Positions 24,677-34,419 of a stretch of 50,546 nucleotides of DNA are shown one piece after another. Numbering within the stretch: position 1 is the first letter of the stretch; each line of letters opens with the position of its first letter. The position numbers and the translations under genes are program-made. The stretch is from Vreelandella salicampi (GTDB lineage: Bacteria > Pseudomonadota > Gammaproteobacteria > Pseudomonadales > Halomonadaceae): the NCBI RefSeq assembly GCF_013415105.1, contig NZ_JACCDF010000020.1, positions 1-50,546 on the forward strand, read 5' to 3'. The notes beneath the pieces are model-generated. The model saw nothing but the letters and a program-made list of their open reading frames with translations, did no database searches and was not told the DNA's origin.

Positions 24677-25945
24677 CTAGCGCACCATATCGATGACACG
24701 CTTGAGCGACGCGACAAAGGTATCGATTTCTTCCACCGTATTATACGCGGCAAATGAAGCGCGGCACGTCGCGTCTACGCCAAAATGATGCAAAAGCGGC
24801 TGAGCGCAGTGGTGCCCGGTGCGAATCGCCACACCCAACTGGTCGATAAGAAGCCCGATATCTTGCGAGTGAGCGCCATCCACCACAAAGGAGAGCACCC
24901 CGGCTTTATGCGGTGCGGTGCCCAAAATACGCAGACCGTCAATCTCGCGCACCTGCTGTGTCGCATAGCTGAGAAGCGTTTGTTCCCAATCACCGATAGC
25001 CTCAAGGCCCACGCCCTGAACCCAATCAAGCGCACGCCCCAGAGCAATGACGTCAGCAATGGCCGGTGTACCCGCTTCAAACTTATGTGGAATCGCGGCA
25101 AACGTGGTGCCCGCCTCAAACGAGACGGTGCTAATCATTTCGCCCCCGCCCTGCCAAGGCGGCATCGCCTCAAGCAGCTCGCGCTTGCCATAAAGCACGC
25201 CCACACCCGTAGGGCCGTACACTTTATGGCCCGAGAAGGCGTAAAAATCCGCATCGATTGCCTGCACATCGACGGTTTGGTGCGGCGCCGCCTGGGCGCC
25301 ATCAACCAAAATTTTGGCCCCCACCTCATGCGCCAACGTCGCTATTTCGGCGACCGGGTTGATGGTGCCCAACGCATTCGACACATGGTTAACCGCAACG
25401 AGCTGGGTGCGTTCGTTAAGCAAGGTGCGATAGGCCATCATATCCAAGGCGCCGTCAGCGTCAACGGGAATCACTTTAATGGCAAAACCAAGCTCACGCG
25501 CGAGCAGCTGCCAAGGGACGATATTGGAGTGATGCTCCAACATCGAAATCAACACTTCATCGCCCGGGCCCAAGTTAGTGCGCCCCCAGCTATTGACGAC
25601 CAGGTTGATCGCCTCGGTCGTACCGCGAGTAAAGATAATCTGGCGCGAATCTTCCGCGTTAATAAATGCCCGCACCGTTTCGCGCGTGCCTTCAAACGCC
25701 GCCGTGGCTTCGTCGGCCAACGTATGCAGCCCGCGATGAATATTAGCGTTATAACGGCTGTAGTAGTCGTTAAACACCTCGATCACCTGACGGGGCGTTT
25801 GGCTCGTCGCGGCGTTATCAAAATACACTAGTGGCTTGCCATGAACCTCACGGCGCAGCACCGGGAAATCCTCACGCAGCGCATTGAGGTCAAACGCAGG
25901 TTCAGCGGCGCTGGGTGCAGGGGCGATATCAACGGTGTGGGACAT
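24677..25945 (-). CDS. sufS: SufS cysteine desulfurase
   Basis: A 422-aa group II pyridoxal-phosphate cysteine desulfurase that takes sulfur from cysteine for Fe-S cluster assembly. The PLP lysine is in FSGHKVYGPTGVG (about residue 235) and the catalytic cysteine in RTGHHCAQPLLHHFG (about residue 373). The N-terminal FPVLRREVHGKPLVYFDNAATSQ is typical. AAGGAG precedes the ATG. No sufE gene is adjacent; the sulfur acceptor must be SufT-independent or encoded elsewhere. Confidence 0.95.
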   Translation of the reverse strand: MSHTVDIAPAPSAAEPAFDLNALREDFPVLRREVHGKPLVYFDNAATSQTPRQVIEVFNDYYSRYNANIHRGLHTLADEATAAFEGTRETVRAFINAEDSRQIIFTRGTTEAINLVVNSWGRTNLGPGDEVLISMLEHHSNIVPWQLLARELGFAIKVIPVDADGALDMMAYRTLLNERTQLVAVNHVSNALGTINPVAEIATLAHEVGAKILVDGAQAAPHQTVDVQAIDADFYAFSGHKVYGPTGVGVLYGKRELLEAMPPWQGGGEMISTVSFEAGTTFAAIPHKFEAGTPAIADVIALGRALDWVQGVGLEAIGDWEQTLLSYATQQVREIDGLRILGTAPHKAGVLSFVVDGAHSQDIGLLIDQLGVAIRTGHHCAQPLLHHFGVDATCRASFAAYNTVEEIDTFVASLKRVIDMVR

Positions 25946-25974
25946 TTATCACTCCTTTAAATCGGTCAGCGCGA

Positions 25975-27318
25975 TCACTCGTTAAGCGCCGAAGCGGTTT
26001 CAACAAGCCCGGTCAGATTGAAGCGCTCGGGCAGTTTGCCGGCCACGGCAAGCTCCACCCGCTCGGATATCGCATCCAACGTAACCTCTTCCAGGACTTC
26101 GCCAGCAAAGGCGAGAGTCAGCAGCGCTCGCGCCGTGGCTTTATCGATGCCACGGGTGCGCATGGCATACACGGCCTCTTCATCAAGCTGACCGGTGGTC
26201 GTCCCGTGGGAGCATTTCACGTCGTCGGCATAAATCTCGAGCTCGGGCTTGGCATCGATACGCGCACGGTCGGAAAGCAGCAGGTTTTGGTTGCTTTGAA
26301 AGCCTTCAATCTTCTGGCTATCACGCTTAACAAATACCTTGCCGTTGAAGACGCCGTGGGCACGGTCACCCAAGATGCCCTTGTAGTTCTCGTTGGAGAA
26401 GGTCAGCGGCGCATTGTGGTTCACCTTGGTGTGGTTATCCACGTGCTGGCGCCCTTGACCAAAGAACAGGCCGAGGAAGTTCGCTTCAGCCCCCTTCCCG
26501 TTTAGATCGCTGATCAAATCGTTGCGTACCAGCGCCCCGCCCAGGTTCAGGTTGTAAGATCTATAGCGGCTATCGCGGTTTTGTTCCACGTGCATGCTCG
26601 CCACGTGGTAGTCGCCCAGCGGCGCTTCCTGCAGCTTGTAGTGGTTAAAAATCGCGCCGCGGTCGAGCATGTACTCACCCACCACGTTAGTGAAGTTTTG
26701 CGCGTCAGCCTCACCGGTGTAATGCTCAATCAATGTGGCTTCGCTGCGACCTGCGGCTTCGACCAATACCCGTGGGTGACACATGACCGGCTCGGCGTTA
26801 GCCCGCGACAGAAACTGTAGCACAATAGGTTTTTCCACCACGGTGCCCGGCGCAAGGCGCACGACTGCGCCCTCTTCCATAAAGGCGGTGTTGAGCGCGG
26901 CAAACGGCGAAAACTCAACGCCGGTCAAGCGTCCCAGCGGGCCACCCACGGCTTCGTGGTTTTCGGTTAGCGCTTGCGACAGCGGTAGAATTTGCAGCCC
27001 TTGCGGCAGGCCGTCGAGATCCGACAGCGCTGCGGAGAAAACACCATCCACAAACGTCAGCCGATAGGCATCAATGGGAAGAGTAAGCGCCGCTGCCCCT
27101 GCCTGAGAAAACTCAGCGTTTTCGGTAAGGGCGAAATGGGTCTGCGAGATGGCACGCACATCGGTATATTTCCACTCTTCATCGCGGCGCGTGGGGAAGC
27201 CCATTGCCTCAAAACGCGCAGCGCCCGCCTGGCGACGTGCAGCGATCCAGGTCGGCTCCTCTGCCCGCTGTTGGCTGCGCGCTTTCAGCGTTTCCAAAAA
27301 GGTTAATACCTCACTCAT
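25975..27318 (-). CDS. sufD: SufD, Fe-S scaffold complex subunit
   Basis: A 447-aa partner of SufB in the SufBC2D scaffold on which clusters are built. It has the beta-helix core with GALVRNDLISDLNGKGAEANFLGLFFG and HVDNHTKVNHNAPLTFSNENYKG, and the C-terminal KCSHGTTTGQLDEEAVYAMRTRGI, including the conserved histidine at the SufB interface. Its start codon overlaps the sufC stop by four bases, so it is translated by coupling. Confidence 0.95.
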   Translation of the reverse strand: MSEVLTFLETLKARSQQRAEEPTWIAARRQAGAARFEAMGFPTRRDEEWKYTDVRAISQTHFALTENAEFSQAGAAALTLPIDAYRLTFVDGVFSAALSDLDGLPQGLQILPLSQALTENHEAVGGPLGRLTGVEFSPFAALNTAFMEEGAVVRLAPGTVVEKPIVLQFLSRANAEPVMCHPRVLVEAAGRSEATLIEHYTGEADAQNFTNVVGEYMLDRGAIFNHYKLQEAPLGDYHVASMHVEQNRDSRYRSYNLNLGGALVRNDLISDLNGKGAEANFLGLFFGQGRQHVDNHTKVNHNAPLTFSNENYKGILGDRAHGVFNGKVFVKRDSQKIEGFQSNQNLLLSDRARIDAKPELEIYADDVKCSHGTTTGQLDEEAVYAMRTRGIDKATARALLTLAFAGEVLEEVTLDAISERVELAVAGKLPERFNLTGLVETASALNE

Positions 27319-28064
27319 GCTGCGGACTCCTCGATACCTTCGTACCCGTTCGCTTCCAGTTCTTTGGCCAATTCCGCGTCGCCGCTTTTGACAATGCGGC
27401 CATCGACCAACACGTGCACTTTATCCGGCACGATGTAATCGAGTAGGCGCTGATAGTGCGTCACCAGCAAAATGGCACGCTCTTGATCGCGCAGGCTGTT
27501 GACGCCATCGGCAACGACTTTCATCGCGTCGATGTCGAGACCGGAGTCAATCTCGTCAAGCATGGCAAGCTTCGGCTGTAGCACCAGCATTTGCAGGATC
27601 TCGTTACGCTTTTTCTCACCACCGGAGAAACCTTCGTTCACCGCGCGCTGCAGGAAGCTGGGGTCCATTTTCATGAAGTTAAGCTGCTCTTTGATTAACT
27701 TCATAAATTCCGGTGCCGGAATTTCGCTTTCACCGCGTGCCACGCGCTGCGCATTAAGCGCGGCTTTCAATAGGTAAATATTTTTTACCCCGGGAATTTC
27801 CACCGGATACTGGAACCCGAGTAGTAGCCCGGCCTGAGCACGCTCTTCTATTTCCATTTCGAGAACGTCTTTGCCTTCAAACGTAATCGAGCCTTGCGTC
27901 ACTTCGTAGCCGTCTTTGCCCGCAATCACAGCGGAGAGGGTCGACTTGCCGGCGCCATTGGGCCCCATGAGGGCATGCACTTCCCCTGCCTTGATGCTTA
28001 GGGACAGGCCTTTGAGAATCTCATTCCCTTCAACGGTGACGTGCAAATCTTTAACTTCAAGCAT
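27315..28064 (-). CDS. sufC: SufC, Fe-S scaffold ATPase
   Basis: A 249-aa ABC-type ATPase of the SufBC2D complex; it is soluble and not a transporter. Walker A GPNGAGKST is near residue 34, the signature FSGGEKKRNEILQ near residue 144 and Walker B LAMLDEIDSGLD near residue 166. AAAGGG lies upstream of the ATG. A 76-bp gap separates it from sufB, the largest in the suf block, and shows no terminator. Confidence 0.96.
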   Translation of the reverse strand: MLEVKDLHVTVEGNEILKGLSLSIKAGEVHALMGPNGAGKSTLSAVIAGKDGYEVTQGSITFEGKDVLEMEIEERAQAGLLLGFQYPVEIPGVKNIYLLKAALNAQRVARGESEIPAPEFMKLIKEQLNFMKMDPSFLQRAVNEGFSGGEKKRNEILQMLVLQPKLAMLDEIDSGLDIDAMKVVADGVNSLRDQERAILLVTHYQRLLDYIVPDKVHVLVDGRIVKSGDAELAKELEANGYEGIEESAA

Positions 28065-28140
28065 GGTAAAACCCTTTCAAAAATACGTATTTAGTAGCGC
28101 GTCGCTTAGCGCGGCGCGCGTTTATCTGGTAACGGCCGGC

Positions 28141-29583
28141 TTAACCCACCGCGCCTTCGAGCGTGACGTTTAAGAGCGCTTCTGCCTCGACGGCAAACTC
28201 CATCGGCAGCTCCTGGAAGACATCTTTACAGAAGCCGTTAACGATCATGCTCACCGCGTCTTCCTCGGTAATACCGCGGCTCTGGCAATAAAACAGCTGA
28301 TCTTCGCCAATTTTTGAGGTGGTAGCTTCGTGCTCCACGGTGGCGGTGCTGTTATTAATCTCTTGATACGGGAAGGTATGTGCACCGCACGTATCGCCAA
28401 TCAAGAGCGAGTCGCACTGGGTAAAGTTGCGCGCTCCTTTTGCCCGCGGGCCGATTTTGACGAGGCCGCGGTAGGATTGGTCGCTCTTGCCAGCGGAAAT
28501 GCCTTTGGCGACGATGTAAGAGCGTGTGCCCTCACCAATATGGATCATCTTGGTGCCGGTATCCGCTTGTTGGCGACCGTTGGTCACCGCCACAGAGTAA
28601 AACTCACCGATACTATCTTTGCCGCGCAGCATGCAGGAGGGATATTTCCAGGTAATCGCCGAACCGGTTTCGACCTGCGTCCAGCTGATGCGCGAACGGT
28701 CGCCACGGCAGTCGCCGCGCTTGGTCACGAAGTTGTAGATGCCACCCTTACCGTCTTCATCGCCCGGGTACCAGTTCTGCACGGTGGAGTACTTGATGTA
28801 GGCATCGTCTAGCGCCACTATCTCAACAACCGCTGCGTGGAGCTGGTTCTCATCGCGCATTGGCGCGGTACAACCTTCCAGATAAGACACTTCGGCGCCG
28901 CTTTCGCACACAATCAGCGTGCGCTCAAACTGCCCGGTATTGGCCGCATTGATACGGAAATAGGTGGAAAGCTCCATCGGACACTTCACGCCTTTGGGCA
29001 CGAAAACAAACGAGCCATCGGTAAACACGGCGGAGTTTAGCGCGGCGAAGTAGTTATCGTTTTTGGGCACAACGGTGCCCAGGTACTCTTTAATCAGCTC
29101 AGGGTAATCGCGCACGGCTTCAGAAATCGAACAGAAGATAACGCCAGCCTCGGAAAGCGTTTCTTTAAACGTGGTGGCAACGGACACCGAGTCGAACACG
29201 GCATCGACGGCAACCCCGGCCAGTGCCGCGCGCTCATGCAGTGGAATGCCTAATTTCTCGTAGGTTTCCAACAGTTTGGGGTCAACTTCATCGAGGCTCT
29301 GCGGGCGATCTTCCGGGCGTTTGGGTGCGCTGAAATACGAGATCGACTGGTAATCAATGGGTGGGTAGTTCAAATGCGCCCAGGAGGGCTCTTTCATCTT
29401 GAGCCACTGGCGATACGCGTCCAGGCGCCACTCCAGCATCCATTCAGGCTCGCCCTTCTTCTGAGAAATAAAGGCGATGGTGTTTTCATCCAAGCCGGGC
29501 GGCAGCGTGTCACTTTCGATATCGGTGACAAAGCCTTCTTTATATTCGCGACGAACCAACTGTTCCATTTCTTCAGTTGCCAT
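28141..29583 (-). CDS. sufB: SufB, Fe-S scaffold subunit
   Basis: A 480-aa scaffold protein that carries the nascent cluster. Conserved blocks are [67 protein letters not shown] and the C-terminal [15 protein letters not shown], which includes the cluster-related cysteine. Two ATGs compete: 29583 has GGAGG eight bases upstream, while 29589 leaves only two bases, so 29583 is preferred. It lies 93 bp after the regulator gene. Confidence 0.95.
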   Translation of the reverse strand: MATEEMEQLVRREYKEGFVTDIESDTLPPGLDENTIAFISQKKGEPEWMLEWRLDAYRQWLKMKEPSWAHLNYPPIDYQSISYFSAPKRPEDRPQSLDEVDPKLLETYEKLGIPLHERAALAGVAVDAVFDSVSVATTFKETLSEAGVIFCSISEAVRDYPELIKEYLGTVVPKNDNYFAALNSAVFTDGSFVFVPKGVKCPMELSTYFRINAANTGQFERTLIVCESGAEVSYLEGCTAPMRDENQLHAAVVEIVALDDAYIKYSTVQNWYPGDEDGKGGIYNFVTKRGDCRGDRSRISWTQVETGSAITWKYPSCMLRGKDSIGEFYSVAVTNGRQQADTGTKMIHIGEGTRSYIVAKGISAGKSDQSYRGLVKIGPRAKGARNFTQCDSLLIGDTCGAHTFPYQEINNSTATVEHEATTSKIGEDQLFYCQSRGITEEDAVSMIVNGFCKDVFQELPMEFAVEAEALLNVTLEGAVG

Positions 29584-29676
29584 GGTCATACCCTCCGGGC
29601 AGTTGGGTGGCGAGGTCAGCTCGCCGTAATCAATAAAAAATCAATCCGTATAAAACCGATAAAGGTGGCATTCGCC

Positions 29677-30141
29677 CTAGGCGGAAACCGCCGATACGCT
29701 CACGCTTTGAATCGGTAGCTGTACGGGGAGTTTGATTGGCGTGGCATCCGCCAGATGCGAAAGCGTCACGCTCTCAAGTAAGGTGCGCATCGCAAGCGAT
29801 ACACGCTGCCAGTTATCGGCCACACCACAGGTATCAACTAACTCGCAGTCGCCCTCGGCTTGGCTGCACTCGGTCATCGCCACAGGGCCTTCGATGGCGG
29901 CAATAATGTCGGCGGCGGTAATTTGATATGCCGGACGCGCTAAACGGTACCCGCCCTGGGCGCCTCGCTGTGACACTAAAAGTCCTGCCTTCACTAACAT
30001 TTTGAGCGTCTTACTCACCGTGGGATGAGGAAGCTGCACCGCTTCGGCAAGCTCCGCGGCCGCATGCGGCGCCTCTGGGTGCCGAGCAATTTGTGCCATC
30101 ACCACTGCCGCGTAATCGGTTAACCGCGAAAGCTTGAGCAT
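29677..30141 (-). CDS. Rrf2-family SUF operon regulator (IscR/SufR-like)
   Basis: A 154-aa winged-helix regulator. The DNA-binding part is at the N-terminus (KLSRLTDYAAVVMAQIA, LAEAVQLPHPTVSKTLKMLVKAGLLVSQRGAQGGYRLARP), and three cysteines in CSQAEGDCELVDTCG near residues 95-108 would bind a 2Fe-2S cluster. Loss of the cluster would change its operator binding, matching suf expression to need. GGGAGA lies just before the ATG. It heads the suf operon, and its own promoter contains an IscR-like site, suggesting autoregulation. Confidence 0.92.
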   Translation of the reverse strand: MLKLSRLTDYAAVVMAQIARHPEAPHAAAELAEAVQLPHPTVSKTLKMLVKAGLLVSQRGAQGGYRLARPAYQITAADIIAAIEGPVAMTECSQAEGDCELVDTCGVADNWQRVSLAMRTLLESVTLSHLADATPIKLPVQLPIQSVSVSAVSA

Positions 30142-30191
30142 GTCATCTCCCTCTTTCAGCCAGTCTCAGCCACTTAATAGCTGAACGTTTA

Positions 30192-30230
30192 ATTGAGTAC
30201 CATTTTAGTCCTGTATAAATTTGATGTGAA
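30192..30230 (-). promoter_or_regulatory. suf operon promoter overlapped by an IscR-like operator
   Basis: On the minus strand TTCACA (30225-30230) and TAAAAT (30202-30207) are separated by exactly 17 bp and match sigma70 -35 and -10 elements at five of six positions each. The -10 lies inside ATACAGGACTAAAATGGTAC..., which resembles the type 1 IscR box (GACT...AGTC arms around an A/T centre). The start of transcription would be about 55 bp before the regulator's ATG. Binding is inferred. Confidence 0.6.
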
Positions 30231-30301
30231 GACCCTGAGTAAAATACTCAACAATTATCCTGCATTTTCACAGCACGATCGACGCTTTTACCATCAAAAA
30301 C

Positions 30302-30320
30302 AACAATCATTATCATTTGT
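30302..30320 (-). promoter_or_regulatory. Fur-box-like site upstream of the suf promoter
   Basis: Read on the minus strand, ACAAATGATAATGATTGTT matches the 19-bp Fur consensus at 13 positions, including an unbroken AATGATAAT. It lies about 70 bp upstream of the suf -35 element, so any effect would be indirect or on a second promoter. The remainder of the 313-bp gap holds a terminator and no gene. Confidence 0.4.
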
Positions 30321-30364
30321 AATAACTATGGCTCACCTTTCTACCCAGAGAACTGACCGCTATT

Positions 30365-30396
30365 AAAAAACCCGCCTTATCCGTAATAAGGCGGGT
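30365..30396 (-). terminator. Rho-independent terminator after the PhnA/YjdM gene
   Basis: On the minus strand a 10-bp stem (ACCCGCCTTA/TAAGGCGGGT) is followed by six T residues, 59 bp after the stop of the gene ending at 30455. Confidence 0.85.
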
Positions 30397-30454
30397 GGAG
30401 GAAACCGCAAAACACGCCAACCGCGGGGTTAGCTAGCAAGTGATGTGTGCCGTA

Positions 30455-30796
30455 TCACGCTTTTTTGACAAAATCAGATTTCAATTTCATCGCGCCTACC
30501 CCATCGATTTTGCAATCGATATCGTGATCGCCGTCGACCAAGCGGATACTTTTTACTTTAGTCCCCACTTTCACCACTAGTGAGCTGCCTTTGACCTTAA
30601 GGTCTTTAATCACCGTCACGCTGTCGCCATCGGCAAGCGGGTTGCCGTTGGCATCGCGTACACTCTCGCTCTCTTCCGCGCTATTATCTGCCGCCTCTTT
30701 GGACCACTCGTGGCCGCACTCCGGGCAGACAAATTGTAGGCCGTCGTCGTAGGTGAACTCGGAAGAACAGGTAGGGCAATGGGGTAAAGCAGACAT
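30455..30796 (-). CDS. PhnA/YjdM family zinc-ribbon protein
   Basis: A 113-aa protein. The N-terminus is a zinc ribbon with two CxxC-type pairs (CPTCSSEF and CPECGHEW); the C-terminal ~60 residues are an SH3-like PhnA domain ([37 protein letters not shown]). Despite the name, it does not itself degrade phosphonates and its role is not known. GGAG lies eight bases before the ATG at 30796; the frame upstream to 30883 has no conserved sequence. Confidence 0.9.
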   Translation of the reverse strand: MSALPHCPTCSSEFTYDDGLQFVCPECGHEWSKEAADNSAEESESVRDANGNPLADGDSVTVIKDLKVKGSSLVVKVGTKVKSIRLVDGDHDIDCKIDGVGAMKLKSDFVKKA

Positions 30797-30892
30797 AAAT
30801 AGGCTCCGCGCCAAGCTGAAATAAAGCGCAGAGCCTACACGGATTGGGGTTAAGGCTCCAGAGACACAGGCCTTGAGCGTCACGCGCGCACG

Positions 30893-31369
30893 TTAGTCGC
30901 GTTTAAAAGTGCCGATCAGGCGGTTCATGCCGAGCAGATTCGGCTCAATCTCTTTTAACAGCTCAGGAAGGCTCAGCCCTTCGGGCAGTGAGGTTTGCCG
31001 GTCAAGTGCCAGCACCCAAAAGTAATAGTGGTGCTTACCGTGGCCATCGGGTGGCATAGGCCCACCATAGCCCACGTTGCCAAAATCATTTTTGCCCGTA
31101 ACGCCCTCTTGGGTATTCTCTTGCAGCTCGCTTAGCGTCCCCGGTAGGTTGTAGAGCACCCAATGCACAAAACCGTAGGTACCGTCTTGTACCAGGGGGG
31201 CATCGGGGTCGTGGCAGACCACGGCAAATCCCTGTGTGCCTTCGGGTGCGCCCTGCCACGCAAGCGCAGGAGAAACATCCTCCCCCTCACCGGTATACTG
31301 GGTGGGAATATCCCGATGATGACCAAATGCGTCACTGGTGACTTGCATATTGGAAAGAGCAAATGCCAT
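30893..31369 (-). CDS. YbhB/YbcL family Raf-kinase-inhibitor-like protein (PEBP)
   Basis: A 158-aa PEBP-fold protein. The ligand-pocket motifs are present: CHDPDAP near residue 50, GFVHWVLYNLP near residue 66, and YGGPMPPDGHGKHHYYFWVLAL near residue 100. Bacterial members are small soluble proteins of uncertain function. AGGAGG just before the ATG sets the start. It lies upstream of the PhnA-like gene on the same strand, about 100 bp apart. Confidence 0.92.
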   Translation of the reverse strand: MAFALSNMQVTSDAFGHHRDIPTQYTGEGEDVSPALAWQGAPEGTQGFAVVCHDPDAPLVQDGTYGFVHWVLYNLPGTLSELQENTQEGVTGKNDFGNVGYGGPMPPDGHGKHHYYFWVLALDRQTSLPEGLSLPELLKEIEPNLLGMNRLIGTFKRD

Positions 31370-31476
31370 AGGAACCTCCTTGGTCGTTTAACTTGCTACA
31401 TCAAAGATTTTAGCGTTGTAGAAACGCGCCGCTGTGTCAACATGGTAAGCACCCAGGATCACTAGCGGAGGCTTTG

Positions 31477-31938
31477 ATGAAAACATTATTAGTGATTGCC
31501 CACGCTCCTTCGCTCAATACCGAGCGCCTACGTGATGCAGCGGCAAAAGGAGCCCAAAACAACGAGATTGATAATGTGCGCTGCATGGTTAAAGCCCCAC
31601 TTGAGACCACGCCGGAAGACATCCTCGCCTGCGACGCCCTTTTGTTGGGGACGACCGAAAACTTGGGCTATATGGCCGGTTTAGTAAAGGACGTATTTGA
31701 CCGCAGTTACTACCCGGTGCTGGAGGAGAAACAGGGTCTACCGTTCGCGCTTTATATCCGCGCGGGCCATGACGGCACCGGCACCCAGCGTGCTATCGAA
31801 AGCATTGTGACGGGGCTGCGTTGGCGCTTTGTTCAACCGCCGCTTATTTTGCGCGGCGAGTGGCAGGATGACTTTGAAAATCAGGTAGAAGAGCTCTCGA
31901 TGTATTTAGCGGTAAGTCTGGAAAGCGGCATTGTATAA
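31477..31938 (+). CDS. Flavodoxin-like / NAD(P)H-quinone reductase family protein
   Basis: A 153-aa flavodoxin-fold protein. It begins with the first strand and phosphate loop region KTLLVIAHAPSLNTERL, followed by LACDALLLGTTENLGYMAGLVKDVFDRSYY, the FMN-loop region of the flavodoxin family, and GLPFALYIRAGHDGTGTQRAIESI. It likely binds FMN and acts in electron transfer; the partner is unknown. The ATG at 31477 has GGAGG four bases upstream. It diverges from the PEBP gene. Confidence 0.8.
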   Translation: MKTLLVIAHAPSLNTERLRDAAAKGAQNNEIDNVRCMVKAPLETTPEDILACDALLLGTTENLGYMAGLVKDVFDRSYYPVLEEKQGLPFALYIRAGHDGTGTQRAIESIVTGLRWRFVQPPLILRGEWQDDFENQVEELSMYLAVSLESGIV

Positions 31939-32058
31939 CTCAGCTAAGCCTGCCTTACTGTAAAGACGCATTCCGTGCCTGTTGCGCTAATGGCGGTCGC
32001 TTCTCTTATCGCGGGGCGCTATTAGCGTGATCTAACGCATGTACTTCAGGTAATCATT

Positions 32059-33147
32059 ATGCACAACGTCATCGCTTTTTATGATGATCGTGTCCTCGCT
32101 CACGAACCCAACATCGAGGCCGATTTTTTACCCGACCGTATCGACAAGCGCATTCGGCAGCTACTTTCCGGTCTCCCCCTTCCGTGGAAGTATCCCGAAC
32201 ACCCCGGGCGGCTGATAGCCATTCAACAGATACTTGAGACGCTCCCCATCGAAGGGCTCTGCATCGAAGGCGGTAAGGCAGCCACGCATGAACAGCTAGC
32301 CCGCGTGCACACAACGTCTTATTTAAGCGATATCTTTAGCTTGAGAGGCAAAAACGCCTGGTTGGATGTCGACACGACGGCAGTCTCGCCGGGCAGCATC
32401 GAAGCCGCTGAAGTCGCTGCGGGCACGGCTATTGCCGCCGTCGAAGCGGTCATGGAAAAACGCACACAGAGTGCTTTTGCGCTAATTCGCCCACCGGGCC
32501 ACCATGCAGAGCCGGTGCGCGCACGAGGTTTTTGCTTATTTAACAATGTGGCCGTCGCCGCGGCGCATGCGCGCAGCGCGCTTGGCTGCGAACGCGTGCT
32601 TATCGTGGATTGGGACGCCCACCACGGCAATGGCACGCAAGATATCTTTTGGGCAGAACCCGATGTGATGTTTTTCGATATCCATCGTGCGGCCCCCTTC
32701 TACCCAGGCTCGGGCCATCTTGAAGAAGTTGGCGCCGGCTTAGCCGAAGGCACCACCGTCAATGTGCCACTCCCTGCTGGCGCAGGCGATGAAGCTTTCC
32801 TCAAAGCCTTCCGTGACATTTTGGCCCCGGCTACCGCGTGGTTTAAGCCCGATATCATTCTTGTCTCAGCAGGGTTTGACCCGCACTGGCATGATTTAGC
32901 CCTCAATGTTTCCTATGAAGGGTTTGGCGCAATGACGGGCTTTTTACAACAACTGGCCGAACAACATTGCGAAGGCCGACTCGTATTTGTATTGGAAGGT
33001 GGCTACAACTTGGAATCGCTCGCCAACGGCACCCACGCCGTGCTCTCGGTACTGGCCGGCAATAGCGTCCCGGTGCCGGATACCTGCGGCATTGCCGAAG
33101 TCGACGCGGCGGCGAAGTTTCACCGCAACGCGTTTCAAGCCGAATAA
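32059..33147 (+). CDS. Histone deacetylase family protein (class II-like amidohydrolase)
   Basis: A 362-aa zinc amidohydrolase of the arginase/deacetylase fold. The active-site motifs are RPPGHHAEPVRARGFCLFNNVAVAA near residue 140, the zinc ligands in DWDAHHGNGTQ near residue 185, and SAGFDPHWHDLALN near residue 275, with the GGY motif in LEGGYN near residue 315. Bacterial relatives remove acetyl groups from polyamines, acetoin-pathway substrates or protein lysines; the substrate here is not determined. It converges with fadA across a two-way terminator. Confidence 0.9.
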   Translation: MHNVIAFYDDRVLAHEPNIEADFLPDRIDKRIRQLLSGLPLPWKYPEHPGRLIAIQQILETLPIEGLCIEGGKAATHEQLARVHTTSYLSDIFSLRGKNAWLDVDTTAVSPGSIEAAEVAAGTAIAAVEAVMEKRTQSAFALIRPPGHHAEPVRARGFCLFNNVAVAAAHARSALGCERVLIVDWDAHHGNGTQDIFWAEPDVMFFDIHRAAPFYPGSGHLEEVGAGLAEGTTVNVPLPAGAGDEAFLKAFRDILAPATAWFKPDIILVSAGFDPHWHDLALNVSYEGFGAMTGFLQQLAEQHCEGRLVFVLEGGYNLESLANGTHAVLSVLAGNSVPVPDTCGIAEVDAAAKFHRNAFQAE

Positions 33148-33156
33148 GCGGCGGGC

Positions 33157-33187
33157 AAAAAAACGGCACCCCGTAAGGTGCCGTTTT
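33157..33187. terminator. Bidirectional terminator between the deacetylase and fadA
   Basis: A 10-bp stem AAACGGCACC/GGTGCCGTTT has an A tract on the left and a T tract on the right, so it works in both directions and separates two convergent genes. Confidence 0.9.
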
Positions 33188-33216
33188 ACTGCCTCACTAC
33201 CTAGCTCAAGAGCTGA

Positions 33217-34419
<1,203 letters not shown>

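Noticed and set aside
24785..25831. Plus-strand 348-codon frame opposite sufS
   Set aside because: It is fully antisense to a clear sufS gene and shows no motif; long antisense frames are expected at this base composition.
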